A stretch of DNA of 64,000 bases from Liolophura sinensis (lineage: Eukaryota > Mollusca > Polyplacophora > Chitonida > Chitonidae): contig NC_088297.1 in assembly GCF_032854445.1 (NCBI RefSeq), positions 1,650,639-1,714,638 on the forward strand, read 5' to 3'. Shown one piece after another: positions 20,739-32,400 of the stretch. A program made the translations under genes and the position numbers. Numbering within the stretch: the first letter of the stretch is position 1; the number at the start of each line of letters is the position of its first letter. Below the pieces are notes generated by a model. The model did not search any database. It was not told the DNA's origin and saw only the letters and a list, made by a program, of their open reading frames with translations.

Positions 20739-23472
20739 TCCATTTAATATTTAGTGGTTTTGTATTATTTTTGTGGTTTATGGTGTCATTAGCTAGAAAA
20801 TGCTGTATCTGACTTTTTAATTTAAATTCTATCTGGAGGGAGATAGTTCTTCACCCTCCAATGAAAGACAGCGAAATGTTGGTGTTCAGATTTAATGCCA
20901 AGGTGTGTTGATTTGTATTTAGGCTAAAGCGATATCCAATCTTTTTTTTACATAGACTTGCATTTAAAAACAAAACTTTGTCGGTAAAAAAATGTGTTTA
21001 AATTTTAACACAAATTTCATGTTCCTGTAATTGTGTTCAATAGACAGTAATAGGCAGTTGTGTTGGCGGGAGTGTAAGGGGTGAGTGTTGGGTGGGGTGA
21101 AGTGGCTGGCTGCAAGGCTCTTTCCATGGTTATATGTTCAACTGCACCCGTGAAATATTGGTTAAAAGACTGCCTTTGACCTATGTGAGGGAAGCAAGCA
21201 TAATCAGAGAAAAGCATTTTTGTGTAAACACGATAGATACAGACAAAGCATGACGTTGGTGGAAATATAATACGGAAAGATTGAAAAAGGTTGACATAGT
21301 TATTCAGAATAAGGTGGCATAGTTCGTTTGTACAAGGTCATTCTCTCAAAATCCCCACTTGAAAGAACAGCTGAATTTTGAGTGGAAGGCAAATGGAACT
21401 TATATGCCAAGCTCTCGTCAACAAAATTTTTCAGTGGCGAGCAGAGCCTTCATTATGTCCGAGAAAAACGTTTGGTGCACATTTAAAAGAAAAGACATTC
21501 TTCAATTTAAATTTACCACCTGTCACGAAGGTTGTTATTTATAAATGTTATGTTCAGCGATGTGATGTATCATTTCTAGTATCAGATTTTTTTTTAAAAT
21601 TACGTTAAGATTGGTAATTGTCAATACAAGCCCATCGATGTATATGCATATTATTTAGATATTGATTTAGGATAGCGGCTAAATTAATTGATGCGTGTTT
21701 TTAAAATTTCTTATGGGAAATATACTCTTTTACGGCCGACCAATATCGTTTGCTACGTGTAAAACTGCAGTGGTGGCATATATATTTCAATTGTGATAGC
21801 CATCTAACTGCATTTACTAGTTTTAACTTTCCTTGAAAAAAAAACGAAAATGAACATGTTTTGTATAAATTATAAGTTGTATTATAATTGTTTTTTTTTT
21901 TAATAAATGAACATTGATCATTATGCCATATGTATTCCTTCTTGTCTTCATTTCAACCCTGACATGCTGGTTGTTCAAAAGTGTCGCAAACTTAAAGAGG
22001 CTGTACTGATGCAGATTTTTGGGCAAAAAATCTGCATTCGCTAATCAGATTGTCTGTACTCAAGCTATTGCTTTCAGTAAATACCAAACTGCCAAATGGA
22101 CTTTTTATTGTGTTAAGTTATTCTTAAATGTGACAAAGACTTTTTAGGAACATTCTTGACGATTTTGAACGATAAAACGTACACAGACGACGCTGCTATT
22201 TGGTGAACCGTAATTATTTTGCTTATTCTAAAATAACAGCAAAAATTCGGCTGGATTTGCGCTGATGGTTTCTTGTCTAAAATTTCCGGTAGAGCAGGAA
22301 ACAAAAGCTATTAGAGACACGCTTAGCACTAAAGTTATTACCGAATGTATCAGCTATAACATCCACTGGGAACTGGGCTGGGCTCTCTTCATGCGCTTTA
22401 CATCACTAGCAAAATTTGTACACAAATCTGAAATAATTGAAATTCGAACAACGCCGAGGTCACTGGGGTCACGACGATCACACCGGAAGTGATCTCTAGA
22501 AACACACGAAAAACCTAGGCTTTGATTCTTGTGTTTGGCGAACGTCGGGTAAAGGGGTGGGATAAATATCGTATCCTATCTATCGCCAGCAAATGTTGAG
22601 AGCTACTTGATTTGTGTGCGAAAAATAAATGATTAAAATCAGCCAGTCAAAAGCTACACGCTTTGTTTTACTATGCGATTTTGTCGTCTGCAAGGAGTGC
22701 AAACATCGAAGATATGTTGTGTATATTCATGGATACAATGGATATTCCTTTAACAGTTTAGTCCCTAACTGTTACGTAGAAATGACGTAGCAGTCAAAGT
22801 TTTTACTGTTCTTGTTAAGCAGACATTCAGCTTTACATTGGTGTATGAATCTAACAAACTTTTTTCTTGGCTACATGAGGACAAATCCGGTAACAGGGAG
22901 AAGTTCTGGCTTGATTTCTCGGCGATCAAACCCGATAGAGCCAAGATATGCCTACCTTCGGCTTAGTAAAATGTTTCTTAAAAAAAAAACACTTTCAAAT
23001 ACCTTGATTCGTTGCGCTAGGCGGAAATTATGCTGCTTTCTCTGTTCTCTACTTCATAATTGTGCAGCTGTCAATTCAACTTGCTGCCATCACTGTAACC
23101 ACTACCTTCATTCACTCCCTCACTCACTCGCTCTATTCACCTCACTCACTCACTGACTCTGTCACTCACTTACTCGCATCATTTACCTCCCAATAAAATG
23201 AAGGACAAACGATTAGGGTAGGTTGACTATAGCTATTGATCACGATCAGTTATGAATCCTGCTGGCAGACTGACTATATAATACGAACTTACGGTATCAA
23301 ATTATTCTCACGTGATTTATGCAAGGGAGGCAACCCTTTTGATCATATACGGATTGCTGTCCCTTGTCGTGCAATCTGTAGGGCACGATTTAACCCATGC
23401 GTGCGTGTATGCAGTTACCTCGTTTTATAATATTGTTCGTGACATATGCGTCACACTGACTAGTATTGACAT

Positions 23473-23735
23473 TTATTTATTTATTTGACTGATAAATTGT
23501 ACTCAAGAATATTTCACTTATACGACGGCGGCCAGCATTATGGTGTGAGGAAACTGGGCGGAGCCCTGGGGAAACCCACGAACATCCGCAGGTTGCGGGC
23601 AGACCTTCCCAGGTACGGCCGTAGAGGAAGCCAGCATGAGCTGGACTTGAACTCACAGCGACCGCATTGGTGAGACGCTCCTGGGTCATTGTGCTGTGCT
23701 AGCACGCTAACCGACTGAACCACGGAGGGCCCTTT
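23473..23735 (-). mobile_element. SINE1, full length, reverse orientation, with target-site duplication
   Basis: The tail (ATTTATTTATTTG) is at the left and the tRNA-like head at the right. A perfect 13-bp repeat, CTAGTATTGACAT, flanks it at 23460-23472 and 23736-23748. Confidence 0.92.
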
Positions 23736-23918
23736 CTAGTATTGACATAGATTGGCGTATATTAACACAGGTAAACCCATAGGCCATACAGCTGAAGTCT
23801 GTTTAAAAACAAGAGAGAGTCCACACATAGCAAAGCAAAAAAAGACGCTGAAAGTTTACAAAGGACCTATATGTATCCGAATGTGACACCACAAGGAACC
23901 AAGAGATCAGCGAAAACT

Positions 23919-24022
23919 TCTTCAGGGCTATGCCCGGTTTGATCTTACCATAATCCTGGACACCGCCGTTTAAGTGAAATATTGCTAAGACCTCGTTAAA
24001 TATCAATGAAATAAAGAAATCA
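23919..24022 (+). mobile_element. Old SINE1 3' fragment
   Basis: GGGCTATGCCCGGTTTGATC, ACCATAATCCTGG and AAGTGAAATATTGC match the middle and tail of SINE1 with many changes. Confidence 0.6.
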
Positions 24023-24319
24023 AGGAAACCCGTGTTCCATGCCACTGTTGTCCACGACAGAGCTAGGAAATGTAGAGTATACCAACCAGTTTAAATGAAA
24101 CTTAAGGACATTTTAAGGACATACACGAGGTATATCTCTTGAGTAGTTTGGGTAGATTTTGTCACGTCACTTGACGGCCATACTGCATTTTGTTCAAAAC
24201 GTTTGATCGGTTTAATCAGGAACTGAAGCAGAGAAGGAATTGAAGTGAGCATGCACCAGGCTAAAACCAACTGATTTACAAATGACAAATTTCTGTATTT
24301 TTGAACACACCGAGGAACG

Positions 24320-24530
24320 ATCAAGTTTTCAGGGGTCTCTCGCCAGTGCATCAGCTGTGAGTTCAAATCAAGTTTATGTTGGTTTTTTCTGCGGCCGTTC
24401 GTAGGGAGGTCTGACAACATCCTTCAGATGGTCATGGATTCTTCGGGGCTATGCCCGTTGTCTTTCCCACAACAATGGTGGCCCCCACAGTTTTATACAT
24501 GAAACATTTATGAACACTGCGTAAAGTATA
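24320..24530 (+). mobile_element. Old SINE1 fragment
   Basis: GTGAGTTCAAATCAAG, TGCGGCCGTTCGTAGGGAGG and GGGGCTATGCCCG match SINE1 in order, but the copy is strongly diverged. Confidence 0.6.
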
Positions 24531-25149
24531 TATCACATCCTACCACACGAAAGTTAGAGCTTTCAAAAATTGTTCACATTACCACAAATAATAATACTTT
24601 GTTTTAGTATATTGTTAGTATTGTATTTTAATTGTATCCGATCGGATCCCAGTAGGAAACTGTTTAATTACACAAAAAGGGACAAAGCCGTTTACTGAAG
24701 ACATAGACGACAGACATTCTCGTCTGTTTTTCTCCTCATATCCTTGTTTTGGAAGGTCGAATAAGTGCACACCCATTAAACGCATTCAAACAATTACACA
24801 GCCACCTTGTAGTCAGGGTGTCGTGGCTAAACTGTAATTTAGTAAATGTTACATGGTTGTCGCGTAATTATGAAGCAACGTGTACAGATGTGTGGAAGAT
24901 AGGAGCATGCCGATGACGAATTCTACGATTTTAATATGTTATTAGCATAGTAAAAATGCCTCAATGAGAATCTATTCCCTGGAAACTTGTGTAATATCGC
25001 ACAAACAGTAATTGGTGACATCCCTGACCTACTATATACAAATATAGGTCCACAAAGAGGGCAGAGCTCAACAACTCCCTACAGTTGGATACAATGGGCA
25101 ACTGAGAGGTTAGAGCACGGGCAAGCTAGAGCAAGGAAACAGGACTGAT

Positions 25150-25345
25150 TGACCCGATATCGGTGTAATGTTCGGAGTGTCATATCTGGTGCCTTTGTCG
25201 TGATACTTCAGTGAGAGCAGCATTTTAGGCGGCATGGGTTCGCTCTGGGATAAAAACACACAATATATGTACAGTATATGTACATATCCTTAGTGACTCC
25301 AGCTATTAATGATAATTAATGTTAAATACGACGTAAAATTCAAGC
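25150..25345 (+). mobile_element. SINE3-like fragment
   Basis: It shares TCGTGATACTTCAGTG, the GCAGCATTTTAGGCGGCATG block and the TACGACGTAAAATTCAAGC tail with the elements at 30690-30880 and 58975-59320. Confidence 0.5.
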
Positions 25346-26175
25346 ATATATACATATTTGTTTATAAATTCAAGGAATCAAGAGCGGATCATATTTCTGA
25401 CTCACATGGAGGCTATATACAGTTTGTCCAAACATAAACACTTTATAAAGCCCTATGATCTCTTGCAAGGTCAATACACACAAATCACATTGCCTTTGTG
25501 TGGCAGCTGATATTGTCTGACAAGAGTGGCGATTACATCCCAAATGGACAATTCTGTTTCCTTCTTACTTGCGTGTTGCCCTGACATATAGGCGTTTGAG
25601 GAATCAGTGTGTTAGTAAGACAGCTATGTTTCATTTGCAAATGTAGAATTGCAGGGGATTGTTTCGACTCTTTGATGTGTTTGGAAATCAATTTTTAAAA
25701 TAAAATAAACCAAGGCACTTTGTCGGTGTTTTATAGAAATAAAGAAAAATACGAAACGTAAAAGTGTACTCTACTCTTGTTTGTTTTGATTTTTGTTAAC
25801 AAAAACGCAGAAAACTTTTCAGGGCAAACCTCAGTTCGCCCACTTGATGGTGTCTGGTGTAACTGTTGTACGTACTTCTTCCTTTGTGTGTAGAATTGAT
25901 TTTATCAATAACTCGAGATCTTGAGATATAATACTGCATTTAAACGCCTTGAAGTGTGGACAATTTTCATCAATTTTTCTGACTACATGTAGGTTCGCTA
26001 GAATTTTATTCTGCAGTAAAGGTTGAGTGCATGTGCCCAGTTCGGTCTTTCAAAGATGACGTAGTTTGTTTCCGTTTTAATTGGACTAGTCACTAAACGC
26101 CTTAATTAACCGGAATTATTGTGATTCATCAGCAGGGAGTGGCCGCCCATGTTGTTATCTAATTACCCCAGTTGT

Positions 26176-26184
26176 TATTTATAT
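26176..26184 (+). promoter_or_regulatory. Candidate TATA box of peptide gene A
   Basis: TATTTATAT lies 69 bp before the ATG at 26253, compatible with a 5' UTR of about 45 nt. It is supported by sequence and position only. Confidence 0.35.
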
Positions 26185-26252
26185 GAGCGCGGATGAGCTT
26201 AAGACGTGCTGTCTAGCCCTAGTCTCTAGATATCACAAGAAGCACGTTCACC

Positions 26253-29200
26253 ATGGGGAACAACATTCTGATGGCCGTCATCCTTATATATGTGACCGCG
26301 GCAATAGGTAAGATCAGTGTTTGATATGTGGTAAACGTTTCTCTCCTTGGGTTGACTCTGCTTCGGTTGGTGTGACTCTCGTTGTGGTTGATGTGACACT
26401 TGTCGAGATTGGTGTGACTCGTGACTTGTTGGAGTCGGTGTCACTAGTCTGGGTTAAGGAGGCTTTTGGTAGGTGTGACTCTTGTTGGGTTGCCGTGACT
26501 TGTTGGTGGGATTCCTGTTCTGTTGTGCACTAGAAATGTTGGATTCGAATAACGTCACTGGTTTCTATTAAAGATACTGACTTGAAAGAGAACTATTGTT
26601 ATGAAAGCTGGCACAGCCTGCTTCTATTTTCGAGTAATCCTCATCCCTTAGTGTGCTTTTAAAATAAATGCAATGCCTTTTTTACATCAATTCTAGCTAC
26701 ACAAGCCCGTGCAGGGAAGAAGGACCAGGCGATTGCTGAGGGGTATGTACACATAGAATAATTTAACCCTTTTATCGCCACACATACAGGACATAAGGCT
26801 TCGAGACTATTTTGAATATTTCAGGCTCCGAATGGTCTTGCTGACTTCAGTGATCGCCTGCGATATTAGGACAATAAAAGATGATGTAAATGGCCTAACA
26901 GAAGCATGAAGTTTGATGTACTTGGCATGTCTTTTGTAGTTTCGACCAATATTGTCTACGCCCAATATGGCGTTCGCCTCGTGTGCGAAAAATGGCCAGT
27001 TATTTTGGTTTTAACTTTCAACACTTCGGTTTCTCTCACACATAGAATTGAATATAAATAAAATATTCTTGGATGTAAACCTACATTTGTACAAATACCA
27101 AAAAGGGTTTCCTCTCACGCAGACTTTACAACAAGAGGGATAGTTTCAATTTTGAAATTGTAAATTATCCTTACTTAAACAGCAATATACCGAAGAGTCC
27201 TGCATGTGGCGTGTGCATATCTTGCCTAGTATCATTTGTTAGATCTTGCATCTTGTGTGGCGATTTTAATCAACTAATACTATAAAAACTATTGTGCCAA
27301 GGTTATTCCTTCAAACGCCTTCACTCTAAGTTTCGTAAGCTTTACAATGGGTAAAAAATTCTCTGATTAGTAAATATGGACAGAGCTTTCAGAAATTCCT
27401 GTGCTCTGCTTTATGAATGTCTCTAATGCTGCTTAACCAGGGTCTGGGGACTGCATATTCATCGTCTTGAGTTAAATCGTCACGTTTGGTATACAGATAG
27501 TTGCAGTCAAAGCGCAACATAGATACCTATTTTGTTATCGACAACCGATATTTCAGCATGGTACACGAATTGAATATTGGTTTCACCCAGCCGCCTAGAA
27601 CATACCTTGTTTCTTTACTACATCATCATACACTTTTGAATGCTTCTCTTTGCACGGTTCCGTCCCATTTTCGTGTTTTCGTAGTTCTTTACTGGTATGT
27701 GTTATACGCCGTTTTTGGGAATTGGTCTTGTGATCATTGATCTGGATCGTCCTTATTGCTTGATGGCTGGCAAACGAATGTCTGTTTTGACTCATATGTT
27801 AAGGGTATAGACTGAGTCTATGAAACAAATTTCAATTAACAGGGATCATTCTAATCACGGTTTCGTAATTCGAGACGCTCTGATATTAAAAACTGTACTT
27901 TATTTGTCCTACCCTAAATATATATTTGAAATAAATATCGAAATGACCGCTTAATGAATATGCCATAATTCATTTCTTTTTTCTTGTTTGTTTTTGTGCA
28001 TAGGGTGGATACAGTAAGAAAAGCAGACAGTACCAGGATTCTGAATAAGTGAGTAGATATACAATGTTGCACATGTAACGTTCATCTCTTTGATTTATAA
28101 CCGCTTCGAAATCGGGAGAACCGGGATCTAACCCGGGTAGGGTTATACCAAAGACTTTAACAATGGCACTTGTGACATGATGTAGCATACGTTCACACAC
28201 CTAATGACTCCTCGTCATCAAATGACGGAAAAAGTGTTAAGTTCGACGTTAAACACCAAGCCTTCATTCATTCATTCATTCACTCATTGTTCAAATCTGA
28301 CAGGAATATGAACAGAGTTTTAATCAACGATGACAAACAATGTCACTGAAACACCAATTACTATTTTTCCAGTGTCGCCATCCAAATTATATTACTGTGT
28401 GTGCAGGTAAAGAAAACTCAAAAGCTATATTGTAATAGTTTTGCCATTCTGGTTTCTCCTCCCATTTTCTTACTTCCACCGCGCACTTTGGCGATTTCCA
28501 ATTTGGACGCTATTCTTCAACTGAACGCTCAGCGCTATTTATTTCAGCTCACAGCATATCGTACAATTATACTGAGAAAGAGGACACCTGTTTAGAAGTT
28601 TAGCTTCACGATAAATGTCTATTAAAGACACTGTCATATATTCACGGTATTATTCGTAACATGAAACATTGCATTCAGCGGCATTTAAAAGGTTGATAGT
28701 TAGTAACAAACATTTTAGCTTTGCCTGTTTCATCCGCTACATCCTGATATATGGCAAAATCTACCGCATACCTGAAGGCCTTTACGTAATTTCGTAGACG
28801 ATCTCGCATACAACTTTATTGATTATATGAAAAATCTTACAACGTAAAAAAGAAGAAAAAAAAAAGAACAGTATTACCTTGGGAAAATTCATAACTTCTG
28901 CGTCATGATGCTGTAAGCAACTCAGTAGAGCAGCATTTTTTTATTTGCTCTAACAGATTAGAGGCATTATGAGTGGTATGAACGTCAGGGCTTTCTAGCG
29001 ACACACCGCTATAAATACACGGCGATCTTGATCTATCTACGGGGACGCTAATGTAACGTTTAACTCTACAATTAACGTGGAACAGAAGATAACAAAGTTT
29101 TTCCTGTTTTCAGACGAGAGCTACGAGAGCTCGCCGCAAACTTCAGAGAGGCCATGATGAGAAAGCGGGGACTGTTTGACTGTGCCAACTACCAAGAAGA

Positions 29201-29288
29201 ATGTCACATCTTCAAACATTGCTGTGGAGATTTCTTATGCAGTCGAGCAAACGTCTTCGGTACAGGCATCTGTTCGATTGAGGTGTAG
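26253..29288 (+). CDS. Peptide gene A: secreted six-cysteine (ICK-like) precursor, 4 exons
   Basis: Exons 26253-26307, 26697-26742, 28004-28048 and 29114-29288 join in phase (1, 2, 2) to a 106-residue precursor. Residues 1-19 form a signal peptide (hydrophobic ILMAVILIYV). The two middle exons encode a charged, cysteine-free propeptide. The terminal exon gives an amphipathic leader, a dibasic site (KR) and a mature peptide starting GLFDC with cysteine spacing C-x6-C-x5-CC-x4-C-x10-C. That framework and layout fit an inhibitor cystine knot. Such peptides act extracellularly as channel ligands, antimicrobials, protease inhibitors or hormones; which applies is not readable here. The 45-nt third exon is extra relative to genes B and C and is frame-neutral. 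The ATG follows CACC. Confidence 0.85.
28088..28290 (+). mobile_element. SINE3-like element in intron 3 of gene A
   Basis: It begins with a tRNA-like CGCTTCGAAATCGGGAGAAC and ends GTTCGACGTTAAACACCAAG with CATT repeats. It resembles the elements at 30690-30880 and 58975-59320. Confidence 0.6.
29114..29288 (+). CDS. Gene A terminal exon: mature six-cysteine peptide
   Basis: The acceptor is TTCCTGTTTTCAG, entered in phase 2. It holds the conserved FKHCCGD core shared with genes B, C and D. Loops 1 and 4 differ strongly from the other copies. Confidence 0.88.
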
Positions 29289-29599
29289 ATCAGCAATAAC
29301 ATTGTGATTTATTTAAAAATGCGGCAAATGAAACACTACGTGCATATGTCTAATCCTAACTTGTCTTTGTCGCTGAGATAAGAAATTGGTTATGCGGCCA
29401 GAGCAAAAGAAACGCAAGCATAAATGATATATGGATTAAAATAGGAATGCCATGCGTGGTTTGTTTCCTTGTTTTTTTTTTTTTTTGTTTTTTTGTTTTT
29501 TAGTGGGGGTGCGGTTGAGCGAGTTAGAGTTTCCAGTGAGATGCGTTGATATTTTCCTATGCCGATTTCCTATACTCCCGATCCCCCGTGCCCTGCGCA

Positions 29600-29605
29600 A
29601 ATAAA
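29600..29605 (+). terminator. Candidate polyadenylation signal of gene A
   Basis: AATAAA lies about 310 bp after the stop codon. Confidence 0.35.
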
Positions 29606-29907
29606 ATCTGTCAGCCAGTACGGAAGTGATTATACTTATGTTGGAAGTAACTCATTAAATTGAACCTTAGCGCAGCGACATGATCGAATACCAGTCGAGT
29701 TGTTCATCACTGGGGTTTCTCTGTGTTTCAATTGAGCTCATGTACACTTTCCAGTCATATCGGAAAGCTGTTCAGGGTGATACACGGTTTTTTTACATTA
29801 CAGTGCAGACCACCGCTGTATACGTGATAACAGAAGTCCATTACTAAGAGGTACGCAACTTCCATATAGCTAGTCTCCACGGCACATTAGGCATGGCCGG
29901 AAGGGGA

Positions 29908-29963
29908 AGGTTGGTGAGAGACTCCTGGGACACGCTAACCACATCAGGCCACGGAGGCCCCGT
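29908..29963 (-). mobile_element. SINE1 head fragment
   Basis: GGTGAGAGACTCCTGGGAC and CCACGGAGGCCCC match the tRNA-like head of SINE1 in reverse; the rest is absent. Confidence 0.6.
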
Positions 29964-30689
29964 GTGAAGTTATTAAAGTATTTAAAATGTTGAAAAGAAA
30001 GACTGAGAGCTGAAAGTATCAAACATATATGTTGATATGTTGAAACCCAGTTTGTATGCTATAGCAAGTGTACAAGAATACGGCGTAATGTCAAGCTATT
30101 TGCTAAGGATTTCTAAAAGTTATCAAGCATATTTGCGCCGAAACAAGGTCACCTTGATAATGCAGTTGTTTCCGTTGCAATTTCTAGCAATCCACACTTA
30201 AGGTATTTATTTGTAAATGCCAAGGATAAATGCCTCGAACGGTTTTTTACACATGTGATTATAACTACCTCATGTTATGCCGTTAATGAGCGCCGGTGGA
30301 AAAAAAACGTCTAGCGTGAGTTCTTATCTGTTTATCGATCAGGTTTTTTTTACTAAGTGTTAATGGTTATGGACATACTTATTTGAGGTAGTTTGACGTG
30401 ACATTAAAGTATAATTTTGTTGTAAATATAACTTTTAGGAGCCCAGTTTTGAACTGGGAAAAACTTGTGTGGACTGTACAGTAAAAATCGTCGAATACTT
30501 GATAAGTCACACAAACCAAAGCCAGAGTAGTCAAATCAAAAAAAGAAAAAAAGGTTTTAACTATAGCATTTGTTATGTTTTAGTATTATTTTGATGCTTA
30601 GAAGTACTTTGTCAAAGGCTTTAAAAATTATACTTTTTGCTGCCTCGATTGGTGCTTGAAGTGGTTAAAGCACCGAAATTTGACTGGCT

Positions 30690-30880
30690 GGCCAGGCGTT
30701 AGTATTATTAGACCGGGAGGGGTGTCCTGTCTGTTTCTTTGGCATGATACTTCAGTGGCTGTAGCACTTTGGCGATGTGGATAAAAGAAGACACATCATA
30801 TGCATACACACCTAATAGCCCATTGTCGTCGTATGACTGAAAACATGTTAAGTACGACGTAAAGCTAACTTGAACATTCA
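30690..30880 (+). mobile_element. SINE3-like element
   Basis: TGGCATGATACTTCAGTGGC, TGTAGCACTTTGGCGATGTG and TCGTCGTATGACTGAAAAC, plus a TACGACGTAAAGC tail, match the element at 58975-59320. Confidence 0.6.
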
Positions 30881-32129
30881 GGTCAAAAGGTTTGCTACTT
30901 AGCGGTATCAAACATCAAACAATCATTCAGTCGATAGATACATTAAACAGGTTTACGCTCAACCTCCAAGATTTATTGTTACAATGGCGACAGCCATTGC
31001 CGAGTCACTATGAAAAAAATCGGAGGCGGTTCCGGGTGGGGTTGGAGCGTCTTCTTGGACATCTTTCAAATAAGCATTTCGGAAAAGTTTAAACAAAAAT
31101 TTAGACAAAAATGAAATATATTCCAATGTTATAGCCCGGGAATATAGCGGGCACCTTAATATTGAAAGCATATCAGCAAGCTATGTGTATAACCTTTAAA
31201 CAGTAACCCACGTTTAAATATATTAATGCCAGTACACCAATTTCGTGTTTACAGCTGTAGCTTCCGAAATGTTAAACCGTTCTCACGCGATTAAATGAGC
31301 ACGCCTTCAGAGGATGACGGAAGGGATAAGAGGTGAAGTGCTAAAGCGATGTTAATAACTATAGTATTGAAATGCTCTGAAGCACATGCTTGATTTCTAT
31401 GGTAGCTTCCCTGTGACAACGTTTGTAGAAAAAGGACACAAAGTATGAAACCAACCCCCATGGAAACCCGACAGAGGAGTTTATCGCAGTTAATTTTTGT
31501 TGATTATTTTTTTTTCTCTGAATAAAATCTTGTCAAATGTTTCAATTCCAATGTATGATTTATGAAAGATTTTAGGTGTGAATGACGCCAATAACCTTAA
31601 TTGCTGGCTAATTTGAAAGTGAATGTAAATATATTTCTTTAAGCTATTTGCAGTATTTAAATGAATTTAAGACATCTAAAATAATAAGTAATCTATAATA
31701 TAAAGAATTCTTTTCCACTGGCACAAAATATCACGTATTCCCTCACTTCAACATCATTTTCAAAAGAAAAAGAAAAAGTTTTTGTCCACATTTTATACAC
31801 AACAGTAATTTATCGCGTGATATCGCATTTACCGCGCTTCACTGTTTCTTAGGATGAACTTCAACAATTTATATACCAGCATAGCAAAGGACATTGATTA
31901 CTAATTGCATGGGTTCGTTGTGACATACGCGCAGCTATAACGATTTTGGACTTTTTGTGAGATATCGCAGTTAAAAATAATATCTTTCCATCAAAATGAT
32001 ACGTGGAAAAGGTTTTTCCTGGTTTCCTCCAGAAACTTCGGTGTCCTTCAACGATAATATACTGGCCTCCCTCGTATATGTAAGTGAAAACCTCTTTGAT
32101 ATGCTTTTAAACAGGATCAAAAACGATCA

Positions 32130-32236
32130 TGCTGGCAGTACGTGGGAATTTCTGGCAGTAACTAGCGGATGGTCGCATACATGAAATACTTTTAACTACG
32201 GCGTAAAACACCAATCAAATAAATAAATAAATAAAA
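32130..32236 (+). mobile_element. SINE1 3' fragment
   Basis: TGCTGGCAGTACGTGGGAA, GCGGATGGTCGCATACATG and GGCGTAAAACACCAATCAAA with an AAATAAATAAATA tail. Confidence 0.7.
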
Positions 32237-32289
32237 TGCATGGCTGAGAGTAGGTTTCCACGCACAAATGTATTGATTTGATTGCAGTT

Positions 32290-32400
32290 TTACCCCGCTA
32301 TCAAGAATATTTCACTTATACGACGGCGGCTAACAATATGGTGAGAGGAAACTGGGCAGCGCCTGGAAGATATCCACGACTGTTGGCAGACCTTCCCACC
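32290..32400 (-). mobile_element. SINE1 3' fragment, reverse orientation
   Basis: TCAAGAATATTTCACTTATA, ACGACGGCGG and GGCAGACCTTCCCACC are the reverse of the SINE1 tail and middle. It is separated by about 50 bp from a plus-strand SINE1 tail, forming a tail-to-tail pair. Confidence 0.75.

Larger units (their letters stand above)
20152..26175. other. Intergenic stretch between the astacin gene and peptide gene A
   Basis: No supportable gene lies here. It holds a TA microsatellite at 20400-20418, a TCAC-rich run at 23111-23175, a recent SINE1 at 23473-23735, two old SINE1 fragments near 23919-24022 and 24320-24530, and a SINE3-like fragment at 25150-25345. The remainder shows nothing recognisable. 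Confidence 0.6.
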
